NCBI GenBank assembly: GCA_965262565.1
Contig: CBDHFQ010000020.1
Coordinates: forward strand, 682,001 to 746,000
Length of the DNA stretch: 64,000 bases
DNA from: CBDHFQ01 sp965262565
Lineage (GTDB): Bacteria > Bacteroidota > Bacteroidia > J057
Reading direction: 5' to 3'
The notes under the pieces are model-generated. The model made no database searches. It was not told the DNA's origin and saw only the letters and a program-made list of their open reading frames with translations. Within the stretch, counting starts at the first letter, position 1. Each line of letters starts with the position of its first letter. Made by a program: the position numbers and the translations under genes. Below are positions 18,401 to 26,874 of the stretch, piece after piece.

Positions 18401-21196
18401 TTTGGAGATGGAACCTTTTCTACGCAGGAATTCCCTGTTCACATCTATGCACTTCCCGGTAAATATGATGTTTCTCTGATTGGAGTTAATCAAAGTGGGT
18501 GTACTGATACTGTGATTAAAGAGGATTTTATAGTTATTGAGGGTCCTTCAGCCTCTTTTACTATTGAACCTTTAGAAGCCTGTCCGGGAGAGCAAATTTC
18601 TTTCGAGGCTACAGCGATAGGAGATATCAGCATTCAATGGGACTTTGGAGATGGATTAATCTCGGATGAACTTAACATTGAACACGTTTATGAATCTTCC
18701 GGTATCTATCGTCCCCGAATATTGATAAAAAATAGTACAGGATGTGAAGTGTTGGTAGAGAATCCTGATAGTGTAACTATAGCTACTGTTCCTGAGGTAA
18801 TTATTGGTTCGGATATTTCTATCGTTTGCCAGGGAGAAGAGGTCGCTTTCCAGGACAATAGTACCTTACAAAATCTTATTGCTGCGAGAAGGTGGAGTTT
18901 TGGAGATGGCAGTGGATCCAGTGAGGAAAATCCAAGACATATTTATGGTGAAGATGGTCGGTTTGATATAGGATTGGAAATACAAACTACCCAGGGATGT
19001 CAGGTTACTGGCTCAGAATCAGGCTTTATCAGATCTATTGTTCCACCGGAAGTTGACATCTTAATTTCAGATGATGAGGGCTGTAGTCCCCTTTCAGTAG
19101 GATTTGAACCTCAAGTTTCGATTTCTCCAGATAGTATAGCCTCCTGGAACTGGGATTTTGGGGATCAGAATGGAACAGCTAATTCTGCAGCTAATCAGTC
19201 TTACACCTATCAATTTGATGGATTATTCAGGCCTGGTCTGACAATTACTGATAGATACGGCTGTTCCGATAGCACAAGTGTATTAGTAAATGTGTTGGCC
19301 AGCCCCATCTCAGAATTTTTTGCAGATTCTCTGAGAGGGTGTGCCCCACATCAGGTTTCATTTACAAATCAAAGTGCTAATGGAGATATGTATCAATGGA
19401 GCTATGGAGATAGTACTTTATTTAGCAATGAAATCAATCCTTCGGTCTTATTTGAAGAAGATGGATTATATGATATATCATTAATAGCTATCTCAGAAAA
19501 TGGCTGTTCGGATACACTTCAAAAGGATCAGTATATTAAGCTGACAAGTCCTATCGCTGACTTTAATACGAGTGATACAGTGGTCTGTCCAGGAACACCC
19601 ATTACCTTCCAGGATCTCTCTATCGCCGATACAAATATTGTCAATTGGGAATGGAATTTAGGAGATGAAATTGTAAATGGCGGTTCGGAACTAGAATTCT
19701 CTTATACGGATAGAGGAATAAAAAATGTGAGTCTTGCTGTTACCAATATAGTTGGCTGCAGTGATACTATTGTGAAATCGAGATTAATTGAAGTCTTGTC
19801 CGATTCCATTCCCTCCCCGCTTGTTGTAGAAGAAGTTAGTGTAGTTAACACTCAAGCTGTTCATCTACAATTTCAGTCTTATAAAGGCGATGATTTTTCA
19901 GCCTATAATATTTACAGATTCGATAGCAACGGTAGTAGTCTCATTCATTCTACAGACGATAAAGGAATTAGCTTTTTCCGGGATACGAATATTTTTCCAG
20001 AAGACGAATCCTATTGTTATCAAATTCAAATAGAAAATCAGTGTGGTATAGTTCAGGATTTGGTTAATTTACCTCTACATTGTTCTATAGATGTTACTGC
20101 AGAACCGCTACCCGATGCCATTGGTATTAGTTGGACTCCTTATTCAGATTGGGATGAGATAAGTGCCTATAACATTTATAGAGTTGACAACTACGATAAT
20201 AGGGAAACCGAGTTCGTTGCAGAAGTGGATGGATCTGTATTGTCTTTTCTGGATCAAGCCATTTCATGTTCTGGAGAGTATGCTTATAGAATCGAGGCGG
20301 TGGGGACACTTTCAGGTGCACTTGTATCGGCTTGGAGTGATACTAGTATGTCTGCTTTCATAAAAGAGAGACCTCAGGATAGCCTCAACGTACTCTCTGC
20401 CACTGTCAGTAATAATAATGAGATAGAAATAGCATGGGAATGGCCAACCAGTACAGAGGGATTAAGGCGTTTAGTACTTGAGAGGAATGATGGTTCTGGG
20501 TTTAGGTCCATTGAAGAAATAGATTTAGTCAGCAACAGAACGTCTTATCTGGATCGGGGAGTAGCTCCAGATACCAGGCCTTATCTCTACAGAATAGTAG
20601 GAGAAGATTCTTGTGGCAACTTTACTGCCTCGGGCCAAATTGCTTCGAGTATTCATCTTAAAGGAGAACAAGGATTTAATCAGGTTCGATTAAACTGGAA
20701 TCCCAACCTAGGGTCTGAACTCACTGATCTGACATATGAGATCCAAGTTTATGATGAAGCATCTGGTGCCTATACTAGCTTAGGGAACACAAATGATTCT
20801 CTGACTTCTTTCATTGACTTGAATGCCGATAGAGAAGGACAAGCCAATTGTTATCGAATTATCGGGCTGGATGCTAATGGTTTTACCCGCATCTCAAATG
20901 AAGTATGTATAGAAATGGAGCCTCAGCTTATTGTTCCAAGTGCTTTTTCTCCTAATAATGACGGAATCAACGACATATTTTACATCAGCAGCCAATTTAC
21001 AGGAGAATACCAATTCCAGGTATTTTCTAAATGGGGAGAACTTATCTTTGCCAGTGAAGATCCCGAGGAAGGATGGGATGGAACCCTACCTACAGGAGAG
21101 CAGGCACAGGAAGGCGTATACACTTTTTCTTTAATCAGTAGAGGATACCAAAATCAATTGGACGAGCAGAAAGGAACTATCACCTTAATACGTTAA
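15491..21196 (+). CDS. Giant PKD-repeat adhesin with gliding-motility (T9SS type B) C-terminal domain
   Basis: About 1,901 residues. The ATG at 15491 starts a good signal peptide (MEKMFTRIYIGLCLLFSG to AIAQ); an in-frame TTG at 15473 is less likely. About 17 tandem PKD-type modules follow, recognised by the WDFGDGNTS strand, which occurs about every 85 residues; the last three are degenerate (WDFGDQ, WSYGDS, WNLGDE). Nearly every module has one Cys just before its second strand (for example CGPLLVNF, CAPFTVTF) and one in a terminal '-GC-' motif, suggesting a disulfide per module. Fn3-like modules occupy nt about 19830-20900. The end 'VPSAFSPNNDGINDIF' to 'GTITLIR' is the CHU_C/gliding-motility-associated domain used for type IX export. 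It is a surface adhesin by inference; no enzyme domain is seen. Confidence 0.93.
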   Translation: MEKMFTRIYIGLCLLFSGLAQPAIAQVDFNADVTEGCGPLLVNFTDLTPNAVKWQWDFGNGTTSTIKNPGLIYSEEGIFTVGLTVTYPDGSTENFTKSGFINVTLKPQIDAKILSKVVCAGEPVTFGVEYLSDSTLASQDLTRLIWDFGDGTTAEGLTVNHVYEQDGLYTITLLAENTTGCVNVINNPDFVAVTPKPDAGFTFDNGFSCFAPAKVGFNSNQGGGSHLWDFGDGAFSPLVNPSHTFNKLGSYTVIHYYTNPNGCRDTSVVEDAINLGQGVLKISTNSDIICAGAPVDFFSNIANSATYSWDFGDGIGTSTQDTAIYTYATPGTYEIALTVTDATGCASNITKTIVVTSPLTVDFTALDTSGCEAPISIDFQNNTTGAIAFQWEFGDGTTSILANPVHTYTAEGSYTVSLLAINPDGCKDSLVLDDFIQVQQPVANFSVSDSAGCAPFTVTFTDESSSGSAIANYFWDFGDGQTSTEANPTITFANPGTYDVRLSVENADGCSHEVTLPNAVVVGENLTADFTVDANSNCLGDSVAFTNTSLGTFSQCLWDFGDGNTSEECSPTHKYTQSGKFDVRLKVIDRGCENTVIQPEAVERLLPRANFTADPQEACGSPATINFTDGSEGVETWNWDFGDGTISTEPNPTYTYNTEGIATVSLEVTSSVTGCYDRYQLPISILPAKANFSVDAKTGCIPFRTRFRDNSSNAIEWFWDFGDGNTSTVKSPQHTYFVPGEYDITLIITTAGGCKDTIVKQNHIRVGGVILDYTTQDSLGCGPHEVNFQSNIVATDLASLKWDFGDGNEVSGIENPVHLYDSAGVFNVRVSARDALGCVTIIQQDSMVEVRQPVAAFNTNFGDNCLSTEVQFENNSSGVNLSYLWDFGDGNTSTDENPIHTYGVIDSYPVRLTVTDDLGCDSTSLIDNFVSIGEYTIDFFADTTSIDCPPLLASFFPDSTLNDLVSWYWDFGDGTFSTQEFPVHIYALPGKYDVSLIGVNQSGCTDTVIKEDFIVIEGPSASFTIEPLEACPGEQISFEATAIGDISIQWDFGDGLISDELNIEHVYESSGIYRPRILIKNSTGCEVLVENPDSVTIATVPEVIIGSDISIVCQGEEVAFQDNSTLQNLIAARRWSFGDGSGSSEENPRHIYGEDGRFDIGLEIQTTQGCQVTGSESGFIRSIVPPEVDILISDDEGCSPLSVGFEPQVSISPDSIASWNWDFGDQNGTANSAANQSYTYQFDGLFRPGLTITDRYGCSDSTSVLVNVLASPISEFFADSLRGCAPHQVSFTNQSANGDMYQWSYGDSTLFSNEINPSVLFEEDGLYDISLIAISENGCSDTLQKDQYIKLTSPIADFNTSDTVVCPGTPITFQDLSIADTNIVNWEWNLGDEIVNGGSELEFSYTDRGIKNVSLAVTNIVGCSDTIVKSRLIEVLSDSIPSPLVVEEVSVVNTQAVHLQFQSYKGDDFSAYNIYRFDSNGSSLIHSTDDKGISFFRDTNIFPEDESYCYQIQIENQCGIVQDLVNLPLHCSIDVTAEPLPDAIGISWTPYSDWDEISAYNIYRVDNYDNRETEFVAEVDGSVLSFLDQAISCSGEYAYRIEAVGTLSGALVSAWSDTSMSAFIKERPQDSLNVLSATVSNNNEIEIAWEWPTSTEGLRRLVLERNDGSGFRSIEEIDLVSNRTSYLDRGVAPDTRPYLYRIVGEDSCGNFTASGQIASSIHLKGEQGFNQVRLNWNPNLGSELTDLTYEIQVYDEASGAYTSLGNTNDSLTSFIDLNADREGQANCYRIIGLDANGFTRISNEVCIEMEPQLIVPSAFSPNNDGINDIFYISSQFTGEYQFQVFSKWGELIFASEDPEEGWDGTLPTGEQAQEGVYTFSLISRGYQNQLDEQKGTITLIR

Positions 21197-21226
21197 GCAC
21201 ACTAAGTTAAATAGGCAAACATAAAA

Positions 21227-21697
21227 CTACCTATTCAAGAGTTCTGAAAATTGTTGATTGAGTTGTTCACATTCCTCCTTACAGACACCCTTAATGATTT
21301 CAGGTACGGACTTCCATGTGGAGACATGTGAGGTGGTCAGAACATTTAAAGCTGAGGAAGCTCCACCAACTTCAGCGACTTCGATTCCCATGACAATGAG
21401 GGGAATACGGTAATGCCTGATAGGGTAGGAACACATAATACAAGGTTCATGTGTCGTGTATAAGGTGGATTGAGATAAGACTTTTTTATAGCCTTTGTCT
21501 ACGGCCATTCTGATGGCAAGTATTTCTGCATGTCTGGTTACATCACCACTAGTTCTGCCTGATTCTATTCCAACACCAATTTCTTCTTGTTTATGTATAA
21601 TAATGGAACCTACTGGAGGATTTCCCATTGCTAAAGCTTTTTCTGCTAATTCCAGGCACCTTTTCATGTAGCTTATATGCCGGCTGTAGTTATTCAT
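21227..21697 (-). CDS. Nucleoside/tRNA-adenosine-type deaminase
   Basis: 156 residues, full length for the cytidine-deaminase superfamily clade containing guanine deaminase and TadA. The zinc-binding and proton-shuttle motif is His56-Ala-Glu58 and the second zinc motif is Pro85-Cys86-x-x-Cys89. 'NPPVGSIIIHKQEEIGVG' resembles the substrate-side strand. It hydrolytically deaminates a purine or cytosine base; guanine deaminase or a TadA paralogue are the main options and the sequence alone does not decide. Cytoplasmic. It is convergent with the PKD adhesin, whose stop is only 30 bases away. Confidence 0.85.
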   Translation of the reverse strand: MNNYSRHISYMKRCLELAEKALAMGNPPVGSIIIHKQEEIGVGIESGRTSGDVTRHAEILAIRMAVDKGYKKVLSQSTLYTTHEPCIMCSYPIRHYRIPLIVMGIEVAEVGGASSALNVLTTSHVSTWKSVPEIIKGVCKEECEQLNQQFSELLNR

Positions 21698-21806
21698 AGG
21701 TCAATGATTCAAGTAAAAATTGGATAATAATATTAAATAAAATGGTTACCTGAAATTAACATAAGCCATCTGTGATGAGTATTGGCACGAATTATAATAA
21801 TAGGAA

Positions 21807-22163
21807 ATGAAATATTACTTATGGATCGTTCTGGACATATTACTAATGGTAACAATATATACGAATTGGGACGAGATGTTGATCATAGATCGCATGTGGG
21901 AAGAATTAATCGTAAGCCAAAATGAAGTAGAAGAAAAAAAACATATCTACAAGCTGAAGAATTTTATAGAGCAAAGAAATGGAGTGATAACGATGTTTGC
22001 TCTGGATGGAGATGGAAACCATGTAGATTTTCAGACGATAATGGCTAGAGATTCTTTGCCCCAGGAAATTCGGGGAAAATGTTATTGGAATGATAAGGCA
22101 TATACTGGAGAGGGATGGCATCCCATCTGTAGAAATCACATTAAGCTATTGCATATACAGTAA
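21807..22163 (+). CDS. Hypothetical small protein, possibly membrane-anchored
   Basis: 118 residues. The first ~18 residues are hydrophobic (YYLWIVLDILLMVTIY) and could be an uncleaved signal anchor. The rest is polar with a coiled segment rich in E/K (about 37-60) and a C-terminal part with two Cys residues (GKCYW, ICRNH). I recognise no family. Codon use fits the neighbours and the frame has no competitor on the other strand of convincing quality, but with no motif it remains a moderate call. Confidence 0.5.
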   Translation: MKYYLWIVLDILLMVTIYTNWDEMLIIDRMWEELIVSQNEVEEKKHIYKLKNFIEQRNGVITMFALDGDGNHVDFQTIMARDSLPQEIRGKCYWNDKAYTGEGWHPICRNHIKLLHIQ

Positions 22164-22194
22164 CGTCTGACTGCTAAAGCTTTTAGCTATAGAG

Positions 22195-22226
22195 TTTGTT
22201 CTCCCTTCAAATATTTGGTAACTTTA
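22195..22226 (+). promoter_or_regulatory. Candidate Bacteroidota-type promoter for recG
   Basis: TTTG at 22195-22198, then a 20-base gap, then TAACTTTA at 22219-22226, close to the Bacteroidota sigma-A consensus (TTTG at -33, TAnnTTTG at -7). It ends 27 bases before the recG ATG. Confidence 0.35.
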
Positions 22227-22253
22227 AGATTGTGACAGATGGATTGGTAATAC

Positions 22254-24392
22254 ATGCATCCAATATTTCAGAAAGACATAACCTATTTAAAGAGAGTAGG
22301 GCCTCTGAGAGCAGAGGTGTTGGCTAAGGAATGTGGAATCAAAACATACGAGGATTTATTGTATTATTTCCCCAGGAAGTATGTCGACAGAAGTGAAGTT
22401 TCGAAGATATGTCATCTCACTGGAGAGGAATCTCACGTTAGCCTTGTCGGTAAAATATCTAGAGTAGAGGTCATTAAATCCCGCAAAGGAAGAGGAAGAT
22501 TAACGGCCCAATTTATGGATGGCAGCGGCTTCATGGAATTAAATTGGTTCCAGGGAGTTAGGTGGATGCAAAAGAATGTTCCCCAAGGAATAGAAGTAGC
22601 TATCTTTGGAAAGCCTGTAAATTATGGAGGAAAACTTCAAATGGCGCATCCAGAAATTGAGATATTGACTACTCAAAAAGCAAAACAACTTCCTTCCTCT
22701 CAAGCTGAGACAAATGCTACCCTCACTGCTACTCCGGTAGTTCCATTTTATCCTTCAAATGAAAGATTGACCAGTTTAGGATTAGATTCTCGCGGTTTCA
22801 GAAATATCGTAAAAGGACTATTTAAAGAAATTGAGCCTCATATCAAAGAGAATCTTAATGACGGAATGCTGGAATATTATGAGCTCATGCCCAGAAAGCA
22901 GGCGCTAACCTACATTCATTTTCCTCCCGATCTACCTACTTTGAGAGCAGCTCAACAACGACTAAAATTTGAAGAATTTTTCTTTTTCCAATTGATGCTG
23001 GCAAGAAAGAGGAAACTGGTTAAGACGCAACACGCAGCTCAGCCATTTTTAAAAGTAGGAGAATATTTTAATACCTTTTTCAATGAACATCTTCCTTTCG
23101 AGTTGACAGGTGCCCAAAAACGGGTGTTAAAAGAAATCAGAAAGGATGTTGCCCTGCCTGTACAGATGAATCGATTGATACAGGGAGATGTGGGTAGTGG
23201 AAAGACCATGGTGGCCTTTATGACGATGCTAATGGCCAGGGACAACGATTTTCAATCCGCCTTAATGGCACCTACTGCTATTTTAGCAGAACAACATGCA
23301 AAAAAATTGGGGAAGTTCGCTACGAAAATGGGCTTGAGGATAGAATTGTTGGTTGGGGGTCAAAAAAAGAAGCAACGTGAAGAAATATTGGAGCATATAG
23401 CTTCAGGTGCTGCTGATATTGTCGTTGGAACACATGCACTGATTGAAGACAATGTCAAATTCCAAAGACTCGGATTGGTAGTGATCGACGAACAACATAA
23501 GTTCGGTGTGCTGCAACGGGGAAAATTATGGAAGAAAGCCAACCCCTTTCCTCATAATATGGTAATGACAGCTACGCCCATTCCAAGAACATTGGCCATG
23601 ACAGTGTATGGCGATATAGATGTATCGGTAATTGATGAATTACCTCCAGGTCGGAAACCCATTCAGACCGAAATGGCAGGGGAAAAGAGAAGATTGGAAA
23701 TCTTCGGCTTTATCAGAAATGAATTATTGAAGGGTCGACAAGCATATGTTGTTTACCCATTGGTAGAAGAATCAGAAAAACTGGATTATTTGGCGGCAGT
23801 GAAGGGACATGAATTATTGGAGAGACACTTTAAGGAATTCAGGGTAGGTATAGTTCACGGAAAGATGAAACCGGAGGATAAGGAGATGGAGATGCAGCGA
23901 TTTTTGAAAAAAGAATCTCACATATTAGTATCTACGACAGTGATTGAAGTAGGGGTAGATGTACCCAATGCTACCATGATGGTGATCGAAAATGCAGAGC
24001 GATTTGGCCTATCCCAATTACATCAATTAAGAGGGAGAGTGGGTAGAAGTGCGCATCAATCTTACTGTATACTGATGATGGGCTATAAGGTATCGAGAGA
24101 AGGGAGAGCGAGGTTAAAAGCCATGACCGAAACCAATGATGGCTTTAAGATCTCAGAAATTGATCTGGAATTGAGAGGGCCTGGAGATTTTTTAGGAACG
24201 CGACAAAGTGGCTTGCCTGAGTTTCAATTAGCAAACCTTGCGACGGATCAGCCTATTTTAAGCATGGCGAGGCAGGCAGCCTTTCACATTATTGAATCAG
24301 ATCCACTTCTGAAAGATCCCGCTTATCAAGTGATTAAGGATTTCTACCAACAGCACTCCAGGAAGATAGAGGGCTTCAGTTCCATTGCTTAG
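22254..24392 (+). CDS. recG: ATP-dependent DNA helicase RecG
   Basis: 712 residues, the normal RecG length. The N-terminal wedge/OB domain (about 10-160) contains 'LLYYFPRKYVDRSEV' and the 'NWFQGVRW' fork-contact region. Helicase motifs follow in order: Walker A GDVGSGKT, motif Ia APTAILAEQH, DEQH Walker B in 'VVIDEQHKFGVLQR', motif III 'TATPIPRT', motif V 'VSTTVIEVGVDVPNA' and motif VI 'QLRGRVGRS'. RecG remodels stalled forks and drives branch migration of recombination intermediates. It is complete and appears to be a conserved chromosomal landmark bounding the accessory island to its right. Confidence 0.97.
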   Translation: MHPIFQKDITYLKRVGPLRAEVLAKECGIKTYEDLLYYFPRKYVDRSEVSKICHLTGEESHVSLVGKISRVEVIKSRKGRGRLTAQFMDGSGFMELNWFQGVRWMQKNVPQGIEVAIFGKPVNYGGKLQMAHPEIEILTTQKAKQLPSSQAETNATLTATPVVPFYPSNERLTSLGLDSRGFRNIVKGLFKEIEPHIKENLNDGMLEYYELMPRKQALTYIHFPPDLPTLRAAQQRLKFEEFFFFQLMLARKRKLVKTQHAAQPFLKVGEYFNTFFNEHLPFELTGAQKRVLKEIRKDVALPVQMNRLIQGDVGSGKTMVAFMTMLMARDNDFQSALMAPTAILAEQHAKKLGKFATKMGLRIELLVGGQKKKQREEILEHIASGAADIVVGTHALIEDNVKFQRLGLVVIDEQHKFGVLQRGKLWKKANPFPHNMVMTATPIPRTLAMTVYGDIDVSVIDELPPGRKPIQTEMAGEKRRLEIFGFIRNELLKGRQAYVVYPLVEESEKLDYLAAVKGHELLERHFKEFRVGIVHGKMKPEDKEMEMQRFLKKESHILVSTTVIEVGVDVPNATMMVIENAERFGLSQLHQLRGRVGRSAHQSYCILMMGYKVSREGRARLKAMTETNDGFKISEIDLELRGPGDFLGTRQSGLPEFQLANLATDQPILSMARQAAFHIIESDPLLKDPAYQVIKDFYQQHSRKIEGFSSIA

Positions 24393-24462
24393 CGGGAGGT
24401 GAGGATTTATTGAGATGCAGTCTAACACCGGACAGTAAAATGTAGTAATTTTATGCTGTCTC

Positions 24463-24864
24463 ATGAAAAATCACAAGGATAAACGGGGTATCATAAGTAC
24501 GATATGGTATTCAAAAACGAGCCTTGGGAAAACTATCCAACGGAGAATATACCTTCGAGATCTAAAAGAAATGATGCTAGAACGTGGTGTTAAAGTAGAT
24601 CATACAACCAATTACCATTGGATTCAAAAATATGCTCCAGAGCTGGAAACGCGATTGCGCCATTATAAAATTGATAGTATTCAACGTTCGTAGCGCATCA
24701 ATGAGACCTACATCAAAGTAAAAGGGAAGTGGAAATATTTTTTGCATAGAGCGCTAGATAAAACCGGACAAACCATTGATTTCTATTTGTCTGATAATCG
24801 AGATACTACATCTGCTAAATACTTCATAGAGAAGGCCATCAGCGAATTTAGTCCCAATCAATAG
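24463..24864 (+). pseudogene. IS6-family transposase, N-terminal and central part, inactivated
   Basis: Frame 24463-24864 reads as an IS6-family transposase: HTH region with 'MMLERGVKVDHTTNYHWIQ', then 'LRHYKIDSIQRS', an in-frame TAG at 24691-24693, then RINETYIKVKGKWKYFLHRA and 'TIDFYLSDNRDTTSAKYFI'. The TAG replaces the Trp of the family motif S-W-R-x-D-E-T-Y-I-K (TGG to TAG), and the next catalytic Asp is Asn (GAT to AAT). A second TAG at 24862 ends the readable part before the second catalytic Asp. It is therefore dead by several lesions. A hairpin (GACAG/CTGTC outer stem, TAAAAT/ATTTTA inner stem) at 24431-24460 lies just before the ATG and may be part of the element's left end. Confidence 0.85.
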
Positions 24865-24927
24865 CCTACAATCTTGGCACACGGATTTTGTCGCATCTGT
24901 TGATAGTATATTATGATTTATCATTTA

Positions 24928-25119
24928 TCAGGCTGTTAAAGTGCTGAATGATTCCAAGGAATTGAGCTTAGCATATACGAGTTGTTCATTTTGAATCATT
25001 CTCACTATTTCAATTCTATATAGTGTTCTGCTAGCAGATTCAAACGACTTGAATCCTAGCATAGAATTAGTCATACGCTTGATAAATTGGTGGTCGACTC
25101 TTTCGCACCTAGCTAGAAA
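24928..25119 (-). pseudogene. IS6-family transposase, C-terminal fragment in inverted orientation
   Basis: On the minus strand 63 codons are open from 25119 to a TGA at 24928-24930. They include RVDHQFIKRMTNSMLGFKSF followed by 'ESASRTLYRIEIVRMIQNEQ', the standard C-terminus of IS6-family transposases (family pattern V-E-Q-D-H-R-x-I-K, M-L-G-F-K-S-F, T-L-x-G-I-E). It retains the position of the last catalytic residue as Asp in 'RVDHQF' rather than Glu. There is no start codon and a TAA sits immediately upstream. Together with the plus-strand fragment at 24463 it lacks only about 35-40 residues of a full transposase, suggesting one element with an inverted tail, or two abutting copies. Confidence 0.85.
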
Positions 25120-25122
25120 TTA

Positions 25123-25615
25123 ATTAACAATTTGATTGTTTTAATTTACGATTTTCGAAATATCCTCTTTTCCCTTTTTGTCACTTTTCCAATAACGCCA
25201 TTTATAATCATTTCAAGGACCTAATAATTAATGAAATCCTCAAAACGAAATAACATATTTGCTGATCAAAATGTAAGATATAAAGCTTTTTTGTTTTTTA
25301 TTGAGTAAGTGCAATAAGTATTCAGATAAAAATATATTTACGTATATTAATTACTAAATTTGTAACACATTTAATAGCACTGAAATACAATATATTTTAT
25401 GTTATCATGTCATGTGTAATATATAAATATTTATTTCATCATATAGAATTATTCATTATCATAAAATGACTTTTATTATTTTAATAATATTATAATATTA
25501 GTAGTAAGCTATTGAGAGACAAAATTTTATCTACCTGGTTAAGCTATTGTGCTATAGCTGAATTTTATTTAATAAGAATCTTTATATTTTCTTGTTTGAT
25601 TTAAAAAACTTTATA
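25123..25615. other. AT-rich non-coding stretch
   Basis: Extremely AT-rich sequence, especially 25310-25520, with no convincing open frame on either strand and no recognisable RNA. It separates the IS6 relics from the small gene at 25616 and presumably contains that gene's promoter. Composition differs visibly from the flanking genes. Confidence 0.6.
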
Positions 25616-25939
25616 ATGATTGCACTGGAAATATCTCTTAATAATGAAAAAATTGTAACGGCAGGGATAAAAGAAGATAATACGTTAACTACGATTCTAA
25701 AATCATCTGTTAAGTCAGAGGAATATAAATTATCACTTCTCGTTCAAGGCATTGTATCAGATTTATCAAAAGGGCTTACATATAATTGGGAAATGCCAAA
25801 AATATCAATAGGTGATACGATTTCTTTAAAAATTGTTGATATTCCTATCGAAGAAATCGATGAAGGTAATAAGCTGGAAATCTCCAAAGATACTTTGAAT
25901 TCTATAATTGACAAAACTAAGGATTCATTAAATCCTTAA
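25616..25939 (+). CDS. Small orphan protein, unknown function
   Basis: 107 residues from the ATG at 25616; an in-frame TTG 24 bases earlier is less likely. It is acidic, apparently cytoplasmic (no signal peptide) and beta-rich at the start ('ALEISLNNEKIVTAGIKEDN'), followed by a strand 'WEMPKISIGDTISLKIVD' and a C-terminal helix. I do not recognise a family. It stands alone in the AT-rich island between transposase relics, and its AT-rich codons suggest horizontal acquisition. An immunity- or adaptor-like small protein is conceivable, but nothing in the sequence proves it. Confidence 0.6.
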   Translation: MIALEISLNNEKIVTAGIKEDNTLTTILKSSVKSEEYKLSLLVQGIVSDLSKGLTYNWEMPKISIGDTISLKIVDIPIEEIDEGNKLEISKDTLNSIIDKTKDSLNP

Positions 25940-26247
25940 GGATTCTCCTATTAATTCTAATATGAGAACTCGATTAGTTGAGTAAAATACATGATATATT
26001 CCCCTACAGGGATAGTTTTTCCAGGATTTTCACACGGCAATTTGTGGAAATAACATACAATAGTTAGAACAGGCTAAGCTAAGCCATTTGTGAAATAATA
26101 TCTAATAATAAACTTGATTATTTTTTCCAAAGTTCACTACAAGAATTTAAATAATTTATTTCTTGTAATTATAAGTAGGATTAAAATATGTTATAAATGC
26201 CATAATCCATTGAAGTAAGAATTAATTATACACTTAAATCCTGAATT
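25940..26247. other. Intergenic AT-rich region
   Basis: About 300 bases between two small island genes. No frame, transposase motif or clear terminator was recognised. It probably holds the promoter of the lipoprotein at 26248. Confidence 0.5.
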
Positions 26248-26802
26248 ATGAAATCATTTCGAATCTTATTCCAAACAATTATTTTTGTAATTTTATTATC
26301 GACCATTAGTTGCCAAAAAGATAATATTTTAGTTGAAGACCAGCTTTCTCAACAAGTAACTGAGACAAAAGATCTTGATGAATCATTGCAATCATTATTA
26401 AAAGATGTCGCAAACTATGAATACTTTGATTCTGTGATAGTTAATTTGAACAAATTAAGAACCCTTAAGAACGAATCTGGTGAAATTGATCCTAGGGATA
26501 AAGAGGTTAATGAAATAATTTCTGTAGTAGACAGGTTTATTCACTTGACAGATAATAAATTTCAAATTTCGAATCTCCCCAACAATGAAGTCAAGAAGCT
26601 ATTAGAAAAGACAATTGAATATGATCAAATTACTTCTCCTGAAAATTACCAAATCAATAATCCGGCTTTACGAGCGCCTAATGTATCTAATGATGCAGAA
26701 TGTATTGCAGGTTGTTTACTAGTTTACATTGCATGTGAAATAATAAATGAAGAATGGTATTGTAATATAAATTTACTGATTTGTTTAGAATTATGTAATT
26801 AG
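26248..26802 (+). CDS. Lipoprotein with symmetric Cys-rich C-terminal hairpin
   Basis: 184 residues. The signal peptide ends in a lipobox 'LLSTISCQ', giving lipidated Cys22. Residues 30-140 are polar and mostly helical. The last 35 residues contain six Cys at 152, 156, 163, 172, 179 and 183. The spacing C-x3-C-x6-C-x8-C-x6-C-x3-C is an exact mirror image, which suits two antiparallel helices joined by three nested disulfides, with 'NEEW' as the turn. I recognise no family; the layout recalls twin CX3C helical hairpins and small secreted toxins that are released from a larger precursor. A residue stretch 'NNPALRAPNVSND' before the Cys block would be a natural linker or cleavage zone. It lies in the mobile-element island with no partner gene. 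Confidence 0.75.
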   Translation: MKSFRILFQTIIFVILLSTISCQKDNILVEDQLSQQVTETKDLDESLQSLLKDVANYEYFDSVIVNLNKLRTLKNESGEIDPRDKEVNEIISVVDRFIHLTDNKFQISNLPNNEVKKLLEKTIEYDQITSPENYQINNPALRAPNVSNDAECIAGCLLVYIACEIINEEWYCNINLLICLELCN

Positions 26803-26874
26803 GTCTTTACTTAATAAAAATTTCATAGATAAGATAGTAGATACCCTGACTTAGCTCATAATGTGTGAAAGTTG

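Noticed and set aside
15577..19800. CRISPR-like or DNA tandem repeat
   Set aside because: The periodicity is that of PKD protein modules; nucleotide identity between units is low outside the WDFGDG codons.
21197..21226. AATAGG/CCTATT stem between convergent genes
   Set aside because: Short, long loop and no U tract; not convincing as a bidirectional terminator.
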